Notes under the pieces: generated by a model
Databases searched by the model: none
What the model was told of the DNA's origin: nothing
Seen by the model: the letters and a program-made list of their open reading frames with translations, nothing else
In this document: positions 44,944 through 53,656 of the stretch, one piece after another
Numbering within the stretch: the first letter of the stretch is position 1
Layout: the number at the start of each line of letters is the position of its first letter
Made by a program: the position numbers and the translations under genes
From: Treponema sp.
GTDB taxonomy: Bacteria; Spirochaetota; Spirochaetia; Treponematales; Breznakiellaceae
NCBI GenBank assembly: GCA_009777335.1
Contig: WRMC01000011.1
Location: 1 to 64,000, forward strand
DNA: 64,000 nt
Direction of reading: 5' to 3'

Positions 44944-45945
44944 ATGGCTCTCTACCATACAGCGGACAACACCTTTAAACGGATCTTTAGTAATAACCAG
45001 CTCTTTGCTGAGTTCATTAAGGACTTCATCCACATTGACCTATTACAGGACATTCAACCCGAGGACATCGAGGATCTAAGTGAACGGTTCCTGCCTCTCT
45101 TCCAGGAACAGAGGGATGCGGATACGGTAAAGCGTATCAATTTAAAGACAGAAACTCCCCTCTTTGTCATAACCATCCTGGAACATGAGTCAAAGGTAAA
45201 TTACCGGGCCAGTTTTAAGATGCTCCAGTACATAAGCCTGGTCTTAGATAACTGGGAAAAGGAGGCAGAAAGAGAAGATCCTGGCTCTTCCTTTCGAAAA
45301 GACTTCAAGTACCCTCCAGTATTGCCTATTGTGTTCTATGACGGGAAGGATACCTGGACAGCGGAGCGAAATTTTCTTAACCGGACCCATCTAAGCGATG
45401 TTTTTGAGAAATATATCCCCAAATTTGAGTATGAACTGGTTAACCTAAATGACCATAGCGTAGAAGGGGTAATGAATTTTAAGGATGCCTTGTCGTTACT
45501 GCTCTTGGTTGATAAAATCCGAAAGTCCAATGATCCTAATCTATTACCCCTACCTTCTGATTACCTTGAGGCATTACGCTTGCAAATTCCTGACAATCTG
45601 GGTAAGCTTATTAATGATGTAATTAGGGTTTTCTTGGCTCAGAGCGGCATAGCCCGGGAGGAGGTAGAGCAGTACCTCCTGGCAGTGGAGAAGGCGGACC
45701 ATAAGGAGTACGGTGGTATGTTTGAAGCGGCAATCGAGAGCATCCTGGAAGAACGAGAAGAAGCCAGAGCTGAGGGTAGAGCCGAAGGCAAAGCTGAGGG
45801 TAGAGTTGAAGGCGAAGCCGAGGGTGTGGAAAAACAAAGACGAGAGGTTTTGGATTTAATTGCGAGCGGTAAGACACTGGAGGAGATTCAAGCTCTACTA
45901 ACCGGAGGACAGAATAATTCTGGCCATAACTTGCCGTTACAATAA
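44944..45945 (+). CDS. Rpn-family nuclease/transposase-like protein
   Basis: 333 residues from ATG 44944, with GGAGGATAT upstream. N-terminal PD-(D/E)XK-like domain: ADNTFKRIFSNNQLFAEFI, then FVITILEHESKVN and PPVLPIVFYDG. The C-terminus carries the Glu-Ala-Gly low-complexity repeat (EARAEGRAEGKAEGRVEGEA) common in Rpn proteins, then a short helix (DLIASGKTLEEIQALL). Rpn proteins promote recombination and show nuclease activity in E. coli RpnA; their roles vary. The stop is followed directly by the truncated RHS gene, which suggests insertion into it. Confidence 0.8.
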   Translation: MALYHTADNTFKRIFSNNQLFAEFIKDFIHIDLLQDIQPEDIEDLSERFLPLFQEQRDADTVKRINLKTETPLFVITILEHESKVNYRASFKMLQYISLVLDNWEKEAEREDPGSSFRKDFKYPPVLPIVFYDGKDTWTAERNFLNRTHLSDVFEKYIPKFEYELVNLNDHSVEGVMNFKDALSLLLLVDKIRKSNDPNLLPLPSDYLEALRLQIPDNLGKLINDVIRVFLAQSGIAREEVEQYLLAVEKADHKEYGGMFEAAIESILEEREEARAEGRAEGKAEGRVEGEAEGVEKQRREVLDLIASGKTLEEIQALLTGGQNNSGHNLPLQ

Positions 45946-45946
45946 A

Positions 45947-46996
45947 TACCAGCTAAGCAACACCCGGACCAGCGGAAGGTCTGTGACCCTTTATGCCCGC
46001 GGCGAGGCCGTGGCGGTGTCCTACAGCAGCAGCAGTACGAATAGGTCTGTCTACCTGGGCAAGGACATTATGGGGAGTGTCCGTTCCACCAGCACTGCCA
46101 CGGGGGTAATAGATGACAGGTTTGATTACACTGCCGGGCCCGCTAGGGCCCCTTCAATCCTTCCTATCGGTGCGCGGCCCGAAGGGACGCACGATGTCTT
46201 TGGGCAGCCCTTCCAGGGGGACTTAGATGGCCTTATGAACCTGGGCTACATGAGTAAGCCCTACGAGAGTGTTACAGGGCTCTACAACTATGGCTTTAGG
46301 GACTACCGGCCCCAGCAGGCCCGCTTTACCACCCCAGACCCCATTAGGGATGGGAACAACTGGTTTGCCTATGTTAACAATGACCCGGTGAACTATGTCG
46401 ACTTGTGGGGGTTGTGTAAGGAGGATGTAAGACAATTTAAATTTAATTCATTTCAAGTTGGTCAAGATTTGACTGGTTCAAATTTTATTGACTATTTTAT
46501 TAACAATGGCAATACAGCAAAATTTATATATGACGGTGGTGGAGGTTCTATGTATGTTGAACCGTCTTATGCGCTACCCTCTTCATCTTCACCACAAACT
46601 CCACAAAATAATCCAAATTCTGAAAATTTTGAACGGCTACTTGCTGGTAGATTAGGTTTTATATCTAATCATAACGAAAGTATCTTATATGATAATAATG
46701 GCAACCAAATAGCTATAATTCAACATGATTATAATACTAAGCAAATTGGTTTTACAGACGACGAAAAATATTTATGGTTTGTATCAAATAGACTACGGCC
46801 GATACTGCCAGGTGAACAACCCTTTTATCCTTTTATTCCAAATTTTCCTTCTATTCCTTGTAACTACATAATGATCTTTAATGTTACTGATGGTGAATTT
46901 ATACAAGCTTACTCCACCATGGAAAATGATTTTATATTTAAAATTGATGATAACCAATATAGAATAAACACAACACCGCCTGATTTACCGGGTTAG
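45947..46996 (+). pseudogene. RHS/YD-repeat C-terminus with variable tip; 5' end missing
   Basis: The frame has no proper start and opens directly after the Rpn stop with YQLSNTRTSGRS. Residues of the RHS core follow: YLGKDIMGSVRSTS, and GLYNYGFRDYRPQQARFTTP with NNDPVNYVDLWGL near 46400. After that point the DNA turns AT-rich, and the rest (190 or so residues, ending TTPPDLPG) is an unrelated tip. This is the standard layout of a polymorphic toxin. The N-terminal shell is missing, so it cannot be exported as such. The tip has no recognised toxin domain. Confidence 0.75.
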
Positions 46997-47462
46997 GTAC
47001 TGCCAAGTATCTTTCGCAAATTGATTTGCAGCCATATGAAAAATTAAGCTACATAAGGCGGCTTTCTTCTATCACCTTACTATGGATAATGACGGTACTA
47101 CATTGGCTATACCATGCAGGCAGTATTCGATGATCATCTTCTATCGAACCACCCGTATCTTTCAACGCTGGTGCTGCAAAAATACCTGGCGGCGATTTCG
47201 CCTGACTACACAACCAACGTGAAAGTGAAGCCAAGGCAAATCACAGAAATACGTTTGAATACCAGTTGTGTAGTCAGGGCGCTGGAGCCGACAGGAACCC
47301 CCACCGAACGAGTGTATACGAGTGAGGTTCCCTTCTGGCGATTGTTTGCTGACCAGCGAGAGGGGACTTGGTGGGTGTTCGTTAAATTAGGCATGTTTTT
47401 GTCCAGCGGTGAAGGGATAATGAGGTCTTGGCTTAGATGCGCTGTATTTAAACCTGCCTACC
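46997..47462. other. Intergenic tail of the island; no intact gene, inverted repeat inside
   Basis: About 465 bp with no convincing gene in either strand. Short fragments (such as KYLSQIDLQPYEKLSYIRR near the start) may be decayed coding sequence. The inverted repeat CCTGACTACACAAC (47201-47214) with GTTGTGTAGTCAGG (47265-47278) is perfect over 14 bp with a 50-nt gap. Confidence 0.5.
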
Positions 47463-48920
47463 CTACTTTGGAGCCCGTCTTTGTACTAAACCCTTGTTCT
47501 GCCATTTCCCCGAGATAAAGTAGATCATTATCAAAGCGCCTCCGAAGGCCATGGAGATGCCCATGGCGTGGAAGAGGCCCATGTAGTGTTCCAGCCCCGC
47601 CCCGGCGGCCCTGGCCAGTTCGGCGGTGGCATAGAGCCCCGCAGAAACTGCTTCTTCGACAGAATGAAGGAGGGGCAATACGGCCATGAAGTAGGCCAGG
47701 GGGATCCGGATGAGGCTTCCCAGGATAGCTACCACCGCAGGATAATTGGCTTCCCCGGCACCCCGGATGGCACCCCCGGCGGTGGCGTTAATGCCCATGC
47801 AGATATAAAAAAAGGCAATAAATCTAATGCCGTTATACCCCATCTCGAGGACCGGGACATTGTCGGTGAAGGCCCGCATCAGATAGAACCCGAAGTTGTA
47901 CATCACCACCCCCATAAGGAGGGAGAGGCCGCTGACAATGAGGAGGGAGATATGGGCCCCCCGCTTGGCCCGCTCTATATCGCCGGCCCCTATGTTCTGG
48001 CCCACGAAGGTGGTTACCGCCATCCCCAGGCCCATGAAGGGCATCATGACAAAGCCGTCTACCCGCTGGATGATCCCCTGGGCGGCTATATAGTTGGAGC
48101 CAAAGTTGTTGGCCAGGGACTGGATGATCACCATCCCCAGAGACATGGCGCCGTTTTGGATGGAGGTGGGGATCCCCAGCCGAAAGATGATCTTGATGAT
48201 CGCCTTGTCAACATTCCTCATCCCCGTCAGGGTAAGGCGGAAGCCATACTTGCCGGTGATAAACCGGGACAGGAGGATCATCCCCGATACAAAGTGGGAA
48301 AGCATGGTTGCAATAGCCACCCCCGGCACCCCCCAGCCAAAGACGATGACAAAGAGGAGATCCAATAGGATGTTTAAGACGCTGGAAATAATAAGGGAGT
48401 AGAGGGGCCAGCGGGCGTCCCCCAGACCCCTTAGAAGGCCGTTACCCAGGGCAAAGAAGACGTTCCCGGTGGTGCCGATGAAGACTATCATTAAATACAT
48501 GGCCGAGTCGTTGAGTATATTGTCGGGGGTTCCCAGAAGATGGAGGAGGGGCCTTGAGGCCACCAGGCCCGTCATGGAGACGCAGAAGCCTATGACCAGG
48601 CAGAGGGTAAAGGTGGTGTTGATGGCCCTCTCGGTGGCCTCGTGATCCCCGGCCCCCCGGTACTGTGAGATGAGGATGTTGGCCCCCATGGAAAGCCCCA
48701 TGAAGAGGGCGTTAAAGAGCATCATGATGGGAAAGCTCACCGCCACCGCCGCCAGGGCATCGGAGCCCACAAAGTTACCGACGATGATAGAGTCAGCCAC
48801 ATTGTAAAGCTGCATGATAATATTCCCCGCGATGATGGGCAGGGCAAAGCCGATAAGCTTTTGGGTAATGGGCCCCTTGGTGAGATCGGTGCGCGGTGAC
48901 ATCCTTATGGCTGATGACAT
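47463..48920 (-). CDS. MATE-family efflux transporter
   Basis: 485 residues, twelve spans in two halves. The first half begins GFALPIIAGNIIMQLYNVAD and the second contains RLGIPTSIQNGAMSLGM. Start ATG 48920 has GGAGGATTTC upstream. It lies 16 bp after the marR gene and is expected to be controlled by it. It is not closely related to the carrier at 39 kb. Confidence 0.9.
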   Translation of the reverse strand: MSSAIRMSPRTDLTKGPITQKLIGFALPIIAGNIIMQLYNVADSIIVGNFVGSDALAAVAVSFPIMMLFNALFMGLSMGANILISQYRGAGDHEATERAINTTFTLCLVIGFCVSMTGLVASRPLLHLLGTPDNILNDSAMYLMIVFIGTTGNVFFALGNGLLRGLGDARWPLYSLIISSVLNILLDLLFVIVFGWGVPGVAIATMLSHFVSGMILLSRFITGKYGFRLTLTGMRNVDKAIIKIIFRLGIPTSIQNGAMSLGMVIIQSLANNFGSNYIAAQGIIQRVDGFVMMPFMGLGMAVTTFVGQNIGAGDIERAKRGAHISLLIVSGLSLLMGVVMYNFGFYLMRAFTDNVPVLEMGYNGIRFIAFFYICMGINATAGGAIRGAGEANYPAVVAILGSLIRIPLAYFMAVLPLLHSVEEAVSAGLYATAELARAAGAGLEHYMGLFHAMGISMAFGGALIMIYFISGKWQNKGLVQRRAPK

Positions 48921-48936
48921 GAAATCCTCCAGTATC

Positions 48937-49362
48937 CTATTTTAGGGCGTCGTATATTTTTTCCAGTAAAAGCTGCAGGGCCGGTTTTTCCTTCTCGCCC
49001 AGGCCCGACAGGAGCCGGGATTCGGCCGCCGCCATGTGCTCTTCGCCGGAGCGGCAGAACTGCTCGCCCAGGGGGGTAATGTTTACCATCTTGATACGCC
49101 GGTCACAGCTGACCGCCGAGGTCTGGACCAGGCCCTTTTGCTCCAAGCGCAGGATGATCCCCGCGGTGGTGGACTGGGCCACCCCCATGATCCGCTCCAG
49201 TTCTTTCAGGGTTGCGGCTTTTCCGGGAATGCGGTTTAGCTTTCCCAGGGCCACTGCCTGGGACATGGTAAGGCCCTGCTGGCGAAGGTTATTATTGGCT
49301 TCCTTTTCCAGGGTGTCATGGATCCGTTTGATCAACATGCCTATGGACTGGTGTTTCTGCAT
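48937..49362 (-). CDS. MarR-family transcriptional regulator
   Basis: 141 residues, winged helix: recognition helix region AATLKELERIMGVAQSTTAG and wing RLEQKGLVQTSAVSCDRRIK. It probably represses the MATE gene that follows and its own promoter. A candidate palindromic operator lies in front of it (49406-49423). No ligand can be read from the sequence. Confidence 0.9.
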   Translation of the reverse strand: MQKHQSIGMLIKRIHDTLEKEANNNLRQQGLTMSQAVALGKLNRIPGKAATLKELERIMGVAQSTTAGIILRLEQKGLVQTSAVSCDRRIKMVNITPLGEQFCRSGEEHMAAAESRLLSGLGEKEKPALQLLLEKIYDALK

Positions 49363-49380
49363 ATGGAGCTCTTAAGGGCC

Positions 49381-49423
49381 ATATTGCCTTATGGAGCCGG
49401 AAATGTCAATAGTATGCTATTGA
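49381..49423 (-). promoter_or_regulatory. marR-MATE promoter with palindromic operator
   Basis: On the minus strand: TTGACA (49409-49404), a 17-bp spacer, CAATAT (49386-49381). The perfect palindrome TCAATAGTATGCTATTGA (49406-49423, 7-bp arms, 4-bp centre) overlaps the -35 hexamer. Such a site in front of a marR gene is usually the autoregulatory operator. Confidence 0.65.
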
Positions 49424-49479
49424 TTTTATTCCCCCCTGGACTTCCTTTTTAGCTCCAGGCTTGGTAAAATATCTTTGGG

Positions 49480-50562
49480 ATGAAACAGACAAACGGCATT
49501 TCAATATTATGGAGGCCCCTCTACCTTTTTAGGACCAGGGCTCCCCTCCTCTCCTTCATCCTCGGAAGGCTCCTGGTCATGCTCTTTATGCTCTTCCTCC
49601 TGGGTTTTGCGGTCTTCGGCCTCATGGCCCTGGCCCCCGGGGACATCGTAGGGCAGGTGATGCTCCAGCAGATCATGAGCTCCACCGAGGGCCGGGCGGC
49701 GGTGGCCCAGCATGATATTTCCGGCGAATGGGCCGATACCATGCGGGAAGACCTGGGGCTGGACCAGCCCTTTTACGTCCAGTACGGCCGCTGGCTAAGG
49801 CAGGTGATCCTTCATCAAGATCTGGGTATAGGCCTTATCTCCCGGGCACCGGTGGGCTTTTTAATCCGCAGCCGGATAATAAACTCCCTCATTTTAAACC
49901 TTATTTCCCTGGTCCTTATCACCTTCTTTTCCTTCCTCCTGGGGGTTTATTTTTCTTCCAAGGCCGGGTCCCGCCTGGATCTGGCGGTCTCCTTCTTTTC
50001 CCTAACCCTCCATGCCTTTCCGGGGATCCTGATGCTCATCCTTTTACAATTATTTGCCTCCCTCACGGGGCTCTTCCCCGTTACCGCCTACCCGCCCTTT
50101 CCCTTCCAGGACGAGCCCCTACGCTTTGTCTTTTCCTATGCCCATCATATCTTCCTGCCCCTCTTGGTGGCCTTTTTGGGGGGCATAGGGGGGACCCTCA
50201 GGTTTATCCGGGCCACCATGCTGGACCAGCTGGGGCAGCCCTATATTACCAGCATCAGATCCAGGGGCATCGCCGAATGGCGGATCTACCTGGCCCATGC
50301 CTTCAGGAACACCCTTAACCCCTATATCACCGGGGCCGCCAACATGCTGGCGGGGCTCTTTTCCGGGTCCCTGATCCTGGAAATAATTTTTGCCTACCCG
50401 GGCATAGGCCGCCTTATGTACGAGGCGGTGATGCAGCAGGACGTAAACCTGGTCCTGGCCAACATCATGTTTATCTCCTCTTTGGTCCTGGTGGGTATGC
50501 TGATCAGCGACATCTGCCTGGCCCTGGTGGATCCCCGGATCCGCTACGGGAGGGAAACATGA
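49480..50562 (+). CDS. Peptide/nickel-type ABC transporter permease (OppB/DppB-like)
   Basis: 360 residues, six spans. The EAA-like loop is GIAEWRIYLAHAFRNTLNPY near residue 270, typical of the DppB/OppB family. An N-terminal span (LLVMLFMLFLLGFAVFGLMA) with a long periplasmic loop is also typical. The ribosome site is weak. It overlaps the next gene by 4 bp. Confidence 0.88.
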   Translation: MKQTNGISILWRPLYLFRTRAPLLSFILGRLLVMLFMLFLLGFAVFGLMALAPGDIVGQVMLQQIMSSTEGRAAVAQHDISGEWADTMREDLGLDQPFYVQYGRWLRQVILHQDLGIGLISRAPVGFLIRSRIINSLILNLISLVLITFFSFLLGVYFSSKAGSRLDLAVSFFSLTLHAFPGILMLILLQLFASLTGLFPVTAYPPFPFQDEPLRFVFSYAHHIFLPLLVAFLGGIGGTLRFIRATMLDQLGQPYITSIRSRGIAEWRIYLAHAFRNTLNPYITGAANMLAGLFSGSLILEIIFAYPGIGRLMYEAVMQQDVNLVLANIMFISSLVLVGMLISDICLALVDPRIRYGRET

Positions 50563-52688
50563 GGCGCTTTTTAATCTACCTCAAGGGCCGGCCCCTGGGC
50601 ATGGCCAGCGTCATCGTAATCCTCCTCCTCTATATCATGATGTTCTTCGCCGAGTTCGTGGCCCCCTACGGGCCTACCCGGACCTTTCCGGAGTACACAA
50701 GCCATCCCCCAAACCTGCGCTTTTCCGGAGGTTTCCAGGCCCAGGAGCATCGTATAGTTAACACCGTTAACTGGCAGTATGTGCGGATCCGGGACAGTTA
50801 CAGCCCCCTGAAATTCTTTGCCCCCGGGGAACCCTATAGGCTCTTTGGTCTTATCCCCATGGAGAGGCGGCTCTTTATAACTGAAAGAAGCGAGTATCCC
50901 ATCTTCCTCATGGGGACCGATACCCTGGGGCGGGATCTCTTTTCGCGGATCATCTACGGGGCCCGGATCTCCTTAACCATAGGCTTTATCGCCACCGCCC
51001 TCTCCATGTCTTTGGCCATCATCCTGGGGGGCCCGGCGGGCTTCTTCGGGGGCAAGACCGACTGGGTGGTGATGCGCATGGCCGAGTTCCTTATGCTCAT
51101 CCCGGGGCTCTACCTGATCCTCTTTCTGCGATCCCTCCTCTCCTCCTCCATGGACACGGGCCAGTCCTTTATGGTGATAACCCTGATCCTCTCATTGGTG
51201 GGCTGGCCCGGCTCGGCCAGGACCCTCAGGGGGATGATCCACGCCATCAAGCGGGAGGACTTTATCCAGAACGCCCAGCTAGAGATGATCCCCTGGCCGG
51301 TGATTGTCTTTCGGCATATCATCCCCCAGATAGCGAGCCTTTTGATCGTCAGCATAGCCCTTTCGGTCCCGGGCTTTATCATGACCGAGACCGCCCTGTC
51401 CTACTTAGGGATTGGCATCGCCGACCCGGCGGTAAGCTGGGGCTCCCTTATCCGGCGGGATATTTCTACCCTGGCAAACCTCATGGCCTTTCCCTGGCTC
51501 TTAAGCCCCGTCTGGTTCCTCTTAACCGTCACCCTGGCCTTTAACTTTTTGGGGGATGCCCTCAGGGATTATTTTGATCCCTACCATACGGTGTTTAAGA
51601 GAAGGAAACTAACAAGAATTTTTTCTCACGGCCTTAGTCCGCTAATGCGGACTAACGGCAGCACGGAGAGCACGGAGGGCACAGAGAGCGCAGAGGGAGA
51701 CAAGAACACTGAAGCTAATCTATTAGAGGTGAGAGATCTTGCTGTAAGCTTCCAGGTCCTCAGGGGCAAGGAGACCCTCATAGTCGAGGCGGTTCGAGGG
51801 ATTAGCTATACCCTCCATAGGGGGGAGGTCCTCGGGATCGTCGGCGAATCGGGGTCGGGGAAAAGTGTCAGCACCCAGGCCATCCCGGGGCTCCTTCCAG
51901 GAAGTGCCGCCGTACAAGGCTCGGCCCGCTATGAGGGGGCGGAGCTCATAGGCTTAAGCACCAGGGAACTCAGGGCCTACCGGGGAAAAAAGATAGGGAT
52001 GATCTTCCAGGAGCCGGGCCGCTCCTACGACCCTCTGCAGAACATGGCCAAGGCCTTCCTGGAAACCTTCAGAAACAGCGAGCCGGAAATCACCAAAGAG
52101 GAGTCCCAGAATAAAGCCGCGGCCCTTCTCGCCGAGGTCGGGCTCCCTGATGGCAGGGAGCGGCTCTCGAACTTTCCCCACCAGTTCTCCGGGGGCCAGC
52201 TTCAGCGCATAGGCATAGCCCTGGCCCTGGCCCAGGGCTGCGAGCTCCTGGTGGCAGACGAACCTACCACCGCCCTGGACGTGACCATTCAAAGGCAGAT
52301 CATCAACCTCTTAAAAGCCCTCAAGGAAAAACGTAATCTTTCGATCATCTATATCAGCCATGACATCGATCTGGTGGCCGAACTGTCGGACCGCATTCTG
52401 GTCATGTACGGGGGCCTGGTGATGGAAGAGGCCTCTTCCCAGGCCATCCTTACTTCCGCGGCCCACCCCTACACCCGGGCCCTCCTGGAGGCAAGCCCCC
52501 GCTTTGGGAGCCACTACAGCCAGGAGAAGCTCAAAGTGATCCCCGGCCGGGTGGCAGACCCCTCCCGCCTGGAACCGGGCTGTCCCTTTGCTCCCCGCTG
52601 TGCCCTGGCCTCGGAAGAATGCCGGCAGGCCCTGCCCTCCCTTTCGGGGACCGGGCAGAAGATCCGCTGTATTAAAGGAGGGATCTAA
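50559..52688 (+). CDS. Fused OppC-like permease and OppD-like ATPase
   Basis: 709 residues. Residues 1 to about 350 are an OppC/DppC permease (LMGTDTLGRDLFSRIIYGAR, then SYLGIGIADPAVSWGSLI). A linker of about 35 residues (STESTEGTESAEGDKN) follows. Residues from about 386 form an ABC ATPase: Walker A GESGSGKSVST at about 428, signature FSGGQLQRIGIALAL, Walker B LLVADEPTTALD and the peptide-ABC Cys motif CPFAPRCALASEEC. OppC and OppD are normally separate. The single frame has no stop. Confidence 0.88.
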   Translation: MRRFLIYLKGRPLGMASVIVILLLYIMMFFAEFVAPYGPTRTFPEYTSHPPNLRFSGGFQAQEHRIVNTVNWQYVRIRDSYSPLKFFAPGEPYRLFGLIPMERRLFITERSEYPIFLMGTDTLGRDLFSRIIYGARISLTIGFIATALSMSLAIILGGPAGFFGGKTDWVVMRMAEFLMLIPGLYLILFLRSLLSSSMDTGQSFMVITLILSLVGWPGSARTLRGMIHAIKREDFIQNAQLEMIPWPVIVFRHIIPQIASLLIVSIALSVPGFIMTETALSYLGIGIADPAVSWGSLIRRDISTLANLMAFPWLLSPVWFLLTVTLAFNFLGDALRDYFDPYHTVFKRRKLTRIFSHGLSPLMRTNGSTESTEGTESAEGDKNTEANLLEVRDLAVSFQVLRGKETLIVEAVRGISYTLHRGEVLGIVGESGSGKSVSTQAIPGLLPGSAAVQGSARYEGAELIGLSTRELRAYRGKKIGMIFQEPGRSYDPLQNMAKAFLETFRNSEPEITKEESQNKAAALLAEVGLPDGRERLSNFPHQFSGGQLQRIGIALALAQGCELLVADEPTTALDVTIQRQIINLLKALKEKRNLSIIYISHDIDLVAELSDRILVMYGGLVMEEASSQAILTSAAHPYTRALLEASPRFGSHYSQEKLKVIPGRVADPSRLEPGCPFAPRCALASEECRQALPSLSGTGQKIRCIKGGI
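51634..51696 (+). repeat. Stem-loop and 9-bp tandem units within the OppC-OppD linker
   Basis: TTAGTCCGC (51634-51642), a TAAT loop and GCGGACTAA (51647-51655) form a perfect 9-bp stem. It is followed by four 9-bp units at 51661-51696: GCACGGAGA, GCACGGAGG, GCACAGAGA, GCGCAGAGG. Both look like former intergenic sequence now translated. Confidence 0.75.
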
Positions 52689-53656
52689 TGGAAGCGGTCA
52701 TCTCCGTAAACAATCTCCACAAGCGGTTCAATCTGGAAGCCGGCTTCTTTGCCCGCCAGGGCCGCTATGTTCATGCCCTCAGGGGGGTCTCTTTTCATAT
52801 AGGCCGGAACGAAACCTACGGCCTGGTGGGAGAATCGGGCTGCGGCAAGACCACCACCGCCCGGCTCATGGTCAGGATGTACGAGGCCGACCAGGGGGAG
52901 ATCCTCTTTAACGGAGGAGATGGCGGGTCTCTGAACGTGGGGGCCCTTAAGGGGGATGACCTGCGAAGGTACCGCGAAAAGGTGAAGTACATCTTCCAGG
53001 ACCCCGCCCGGTCCCTAAACCCCCGGATGACGGTCCAGGAGATCCTAAGCTCCGGGCCCCGGTGGTCATCCCGGGGGGCCATGAGCTCCAGCGAACTGAG
53101 GGCCCAGGGGGCAGAGATCCTCGAAGAGGTGGGCCTTTCGGCATCGGACCTGGACCGGCGGCCCGCAGAATTTTCCGGGGGCCAGCGTCAGAGGATCTCC
53201 ATAGCCCGGGGCCTTTTAATGAAGCCCAACCTCCTGATCTGTGACGAAGTAGTCTCGGCCCTGGATGTCTCTATCCAGGGACAGATCTTAAACTTGTTAA
53301 TGGAACTCCGGGATCATAGACGGTCCACCGCAGAAGAAATTTCCTTTCTGTTTATAGCCCATGATCTAAAAGTAGCCTCCTACTTCTGCGACCGCATAGG
53401 GGTCATGTACGGGGGGGAAATCATGGAAGAGGCCCCGGCCAGGGATCTCTACAAGGAACACTACCACCCCTACACGGAACTCCTCTTTTCGTCGATAGAC
53501 GGAGAAAGGGAGCTCCAGGAAGGGCGGGGCACCAATCCCGGCCCTGAGGGCTGTGCCTTTGCGGACCGCTGTCCCCACTGCGAACAGCGCTGCAGAGACG
53601 AGAAGCCCCAGCTAAGGGAAGCAGGGGAAGGGCATTTCCTTAGGTGCTGGAGATAG
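52688..53656 (+). CDS. Peptide ABC transporter ATPase (OppF-like)
   Basis: 322 residues: Walker A GESGCGKTTTARL, Q-loop FQDPARSLNPRM, signature FSGGQRQRISIARGL, Walker B LLICDEVVSALD and the C-terminal Cys motif CAFADRCPHCEQRC. It shares one base with the preceding stop (TAATG). It should pair with the OppD half of the fused protein. No substrate-binding protein (OppA) gene is near, so either it lies elsewhere or the system does not use one. Confidence 0.9.
   Translation: MEAVISVNNLHKRFNLEAGFFARQGRYVHALRGVSFHIGRNETYGLVGESGCGKTTTARLMVRMYEADQGEILFNGGDGGSLNVGALKGDDLRRYREKVKYIFQDPARSLNPRMTVQEILSSGPRWSSRGAMSSSELRAQGAEILEEVGLSASDLDRRPAEFSGGQRQRISIARGLLMKPNLLICDEVVSALDVSIQGQILNLLMELRDHRRSTAEEISFLFIAHDLKVASYFCDRIGVMYGGEIMEEAPARDLYKEHYHPYTELLFSSIDGERELQEGRGTNPGPEGCAFADRCPHCEQRCRDEKPQLREAGEGHFLRCWR

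Noticed and set aside
44779-45033. Minus-strand frame of 84 codons
   Set aside because: It runs antisense into the start of the Rpn gene and shares no protein features; only its distal part overlaps the SH3-like remnant, which is in another frame.
47201-47278. Integron attC site
   Set aside because: The required GTTRRRY and RYYYAAC ends are not present at the right places, and no integron integrase is adjacent.
47114-47518. Plus-strand frame of 134 codons across the island border
   Set aside because: It runs into the MATE gene on the other strand, has no ribosome site and reads as low-quality sequence.
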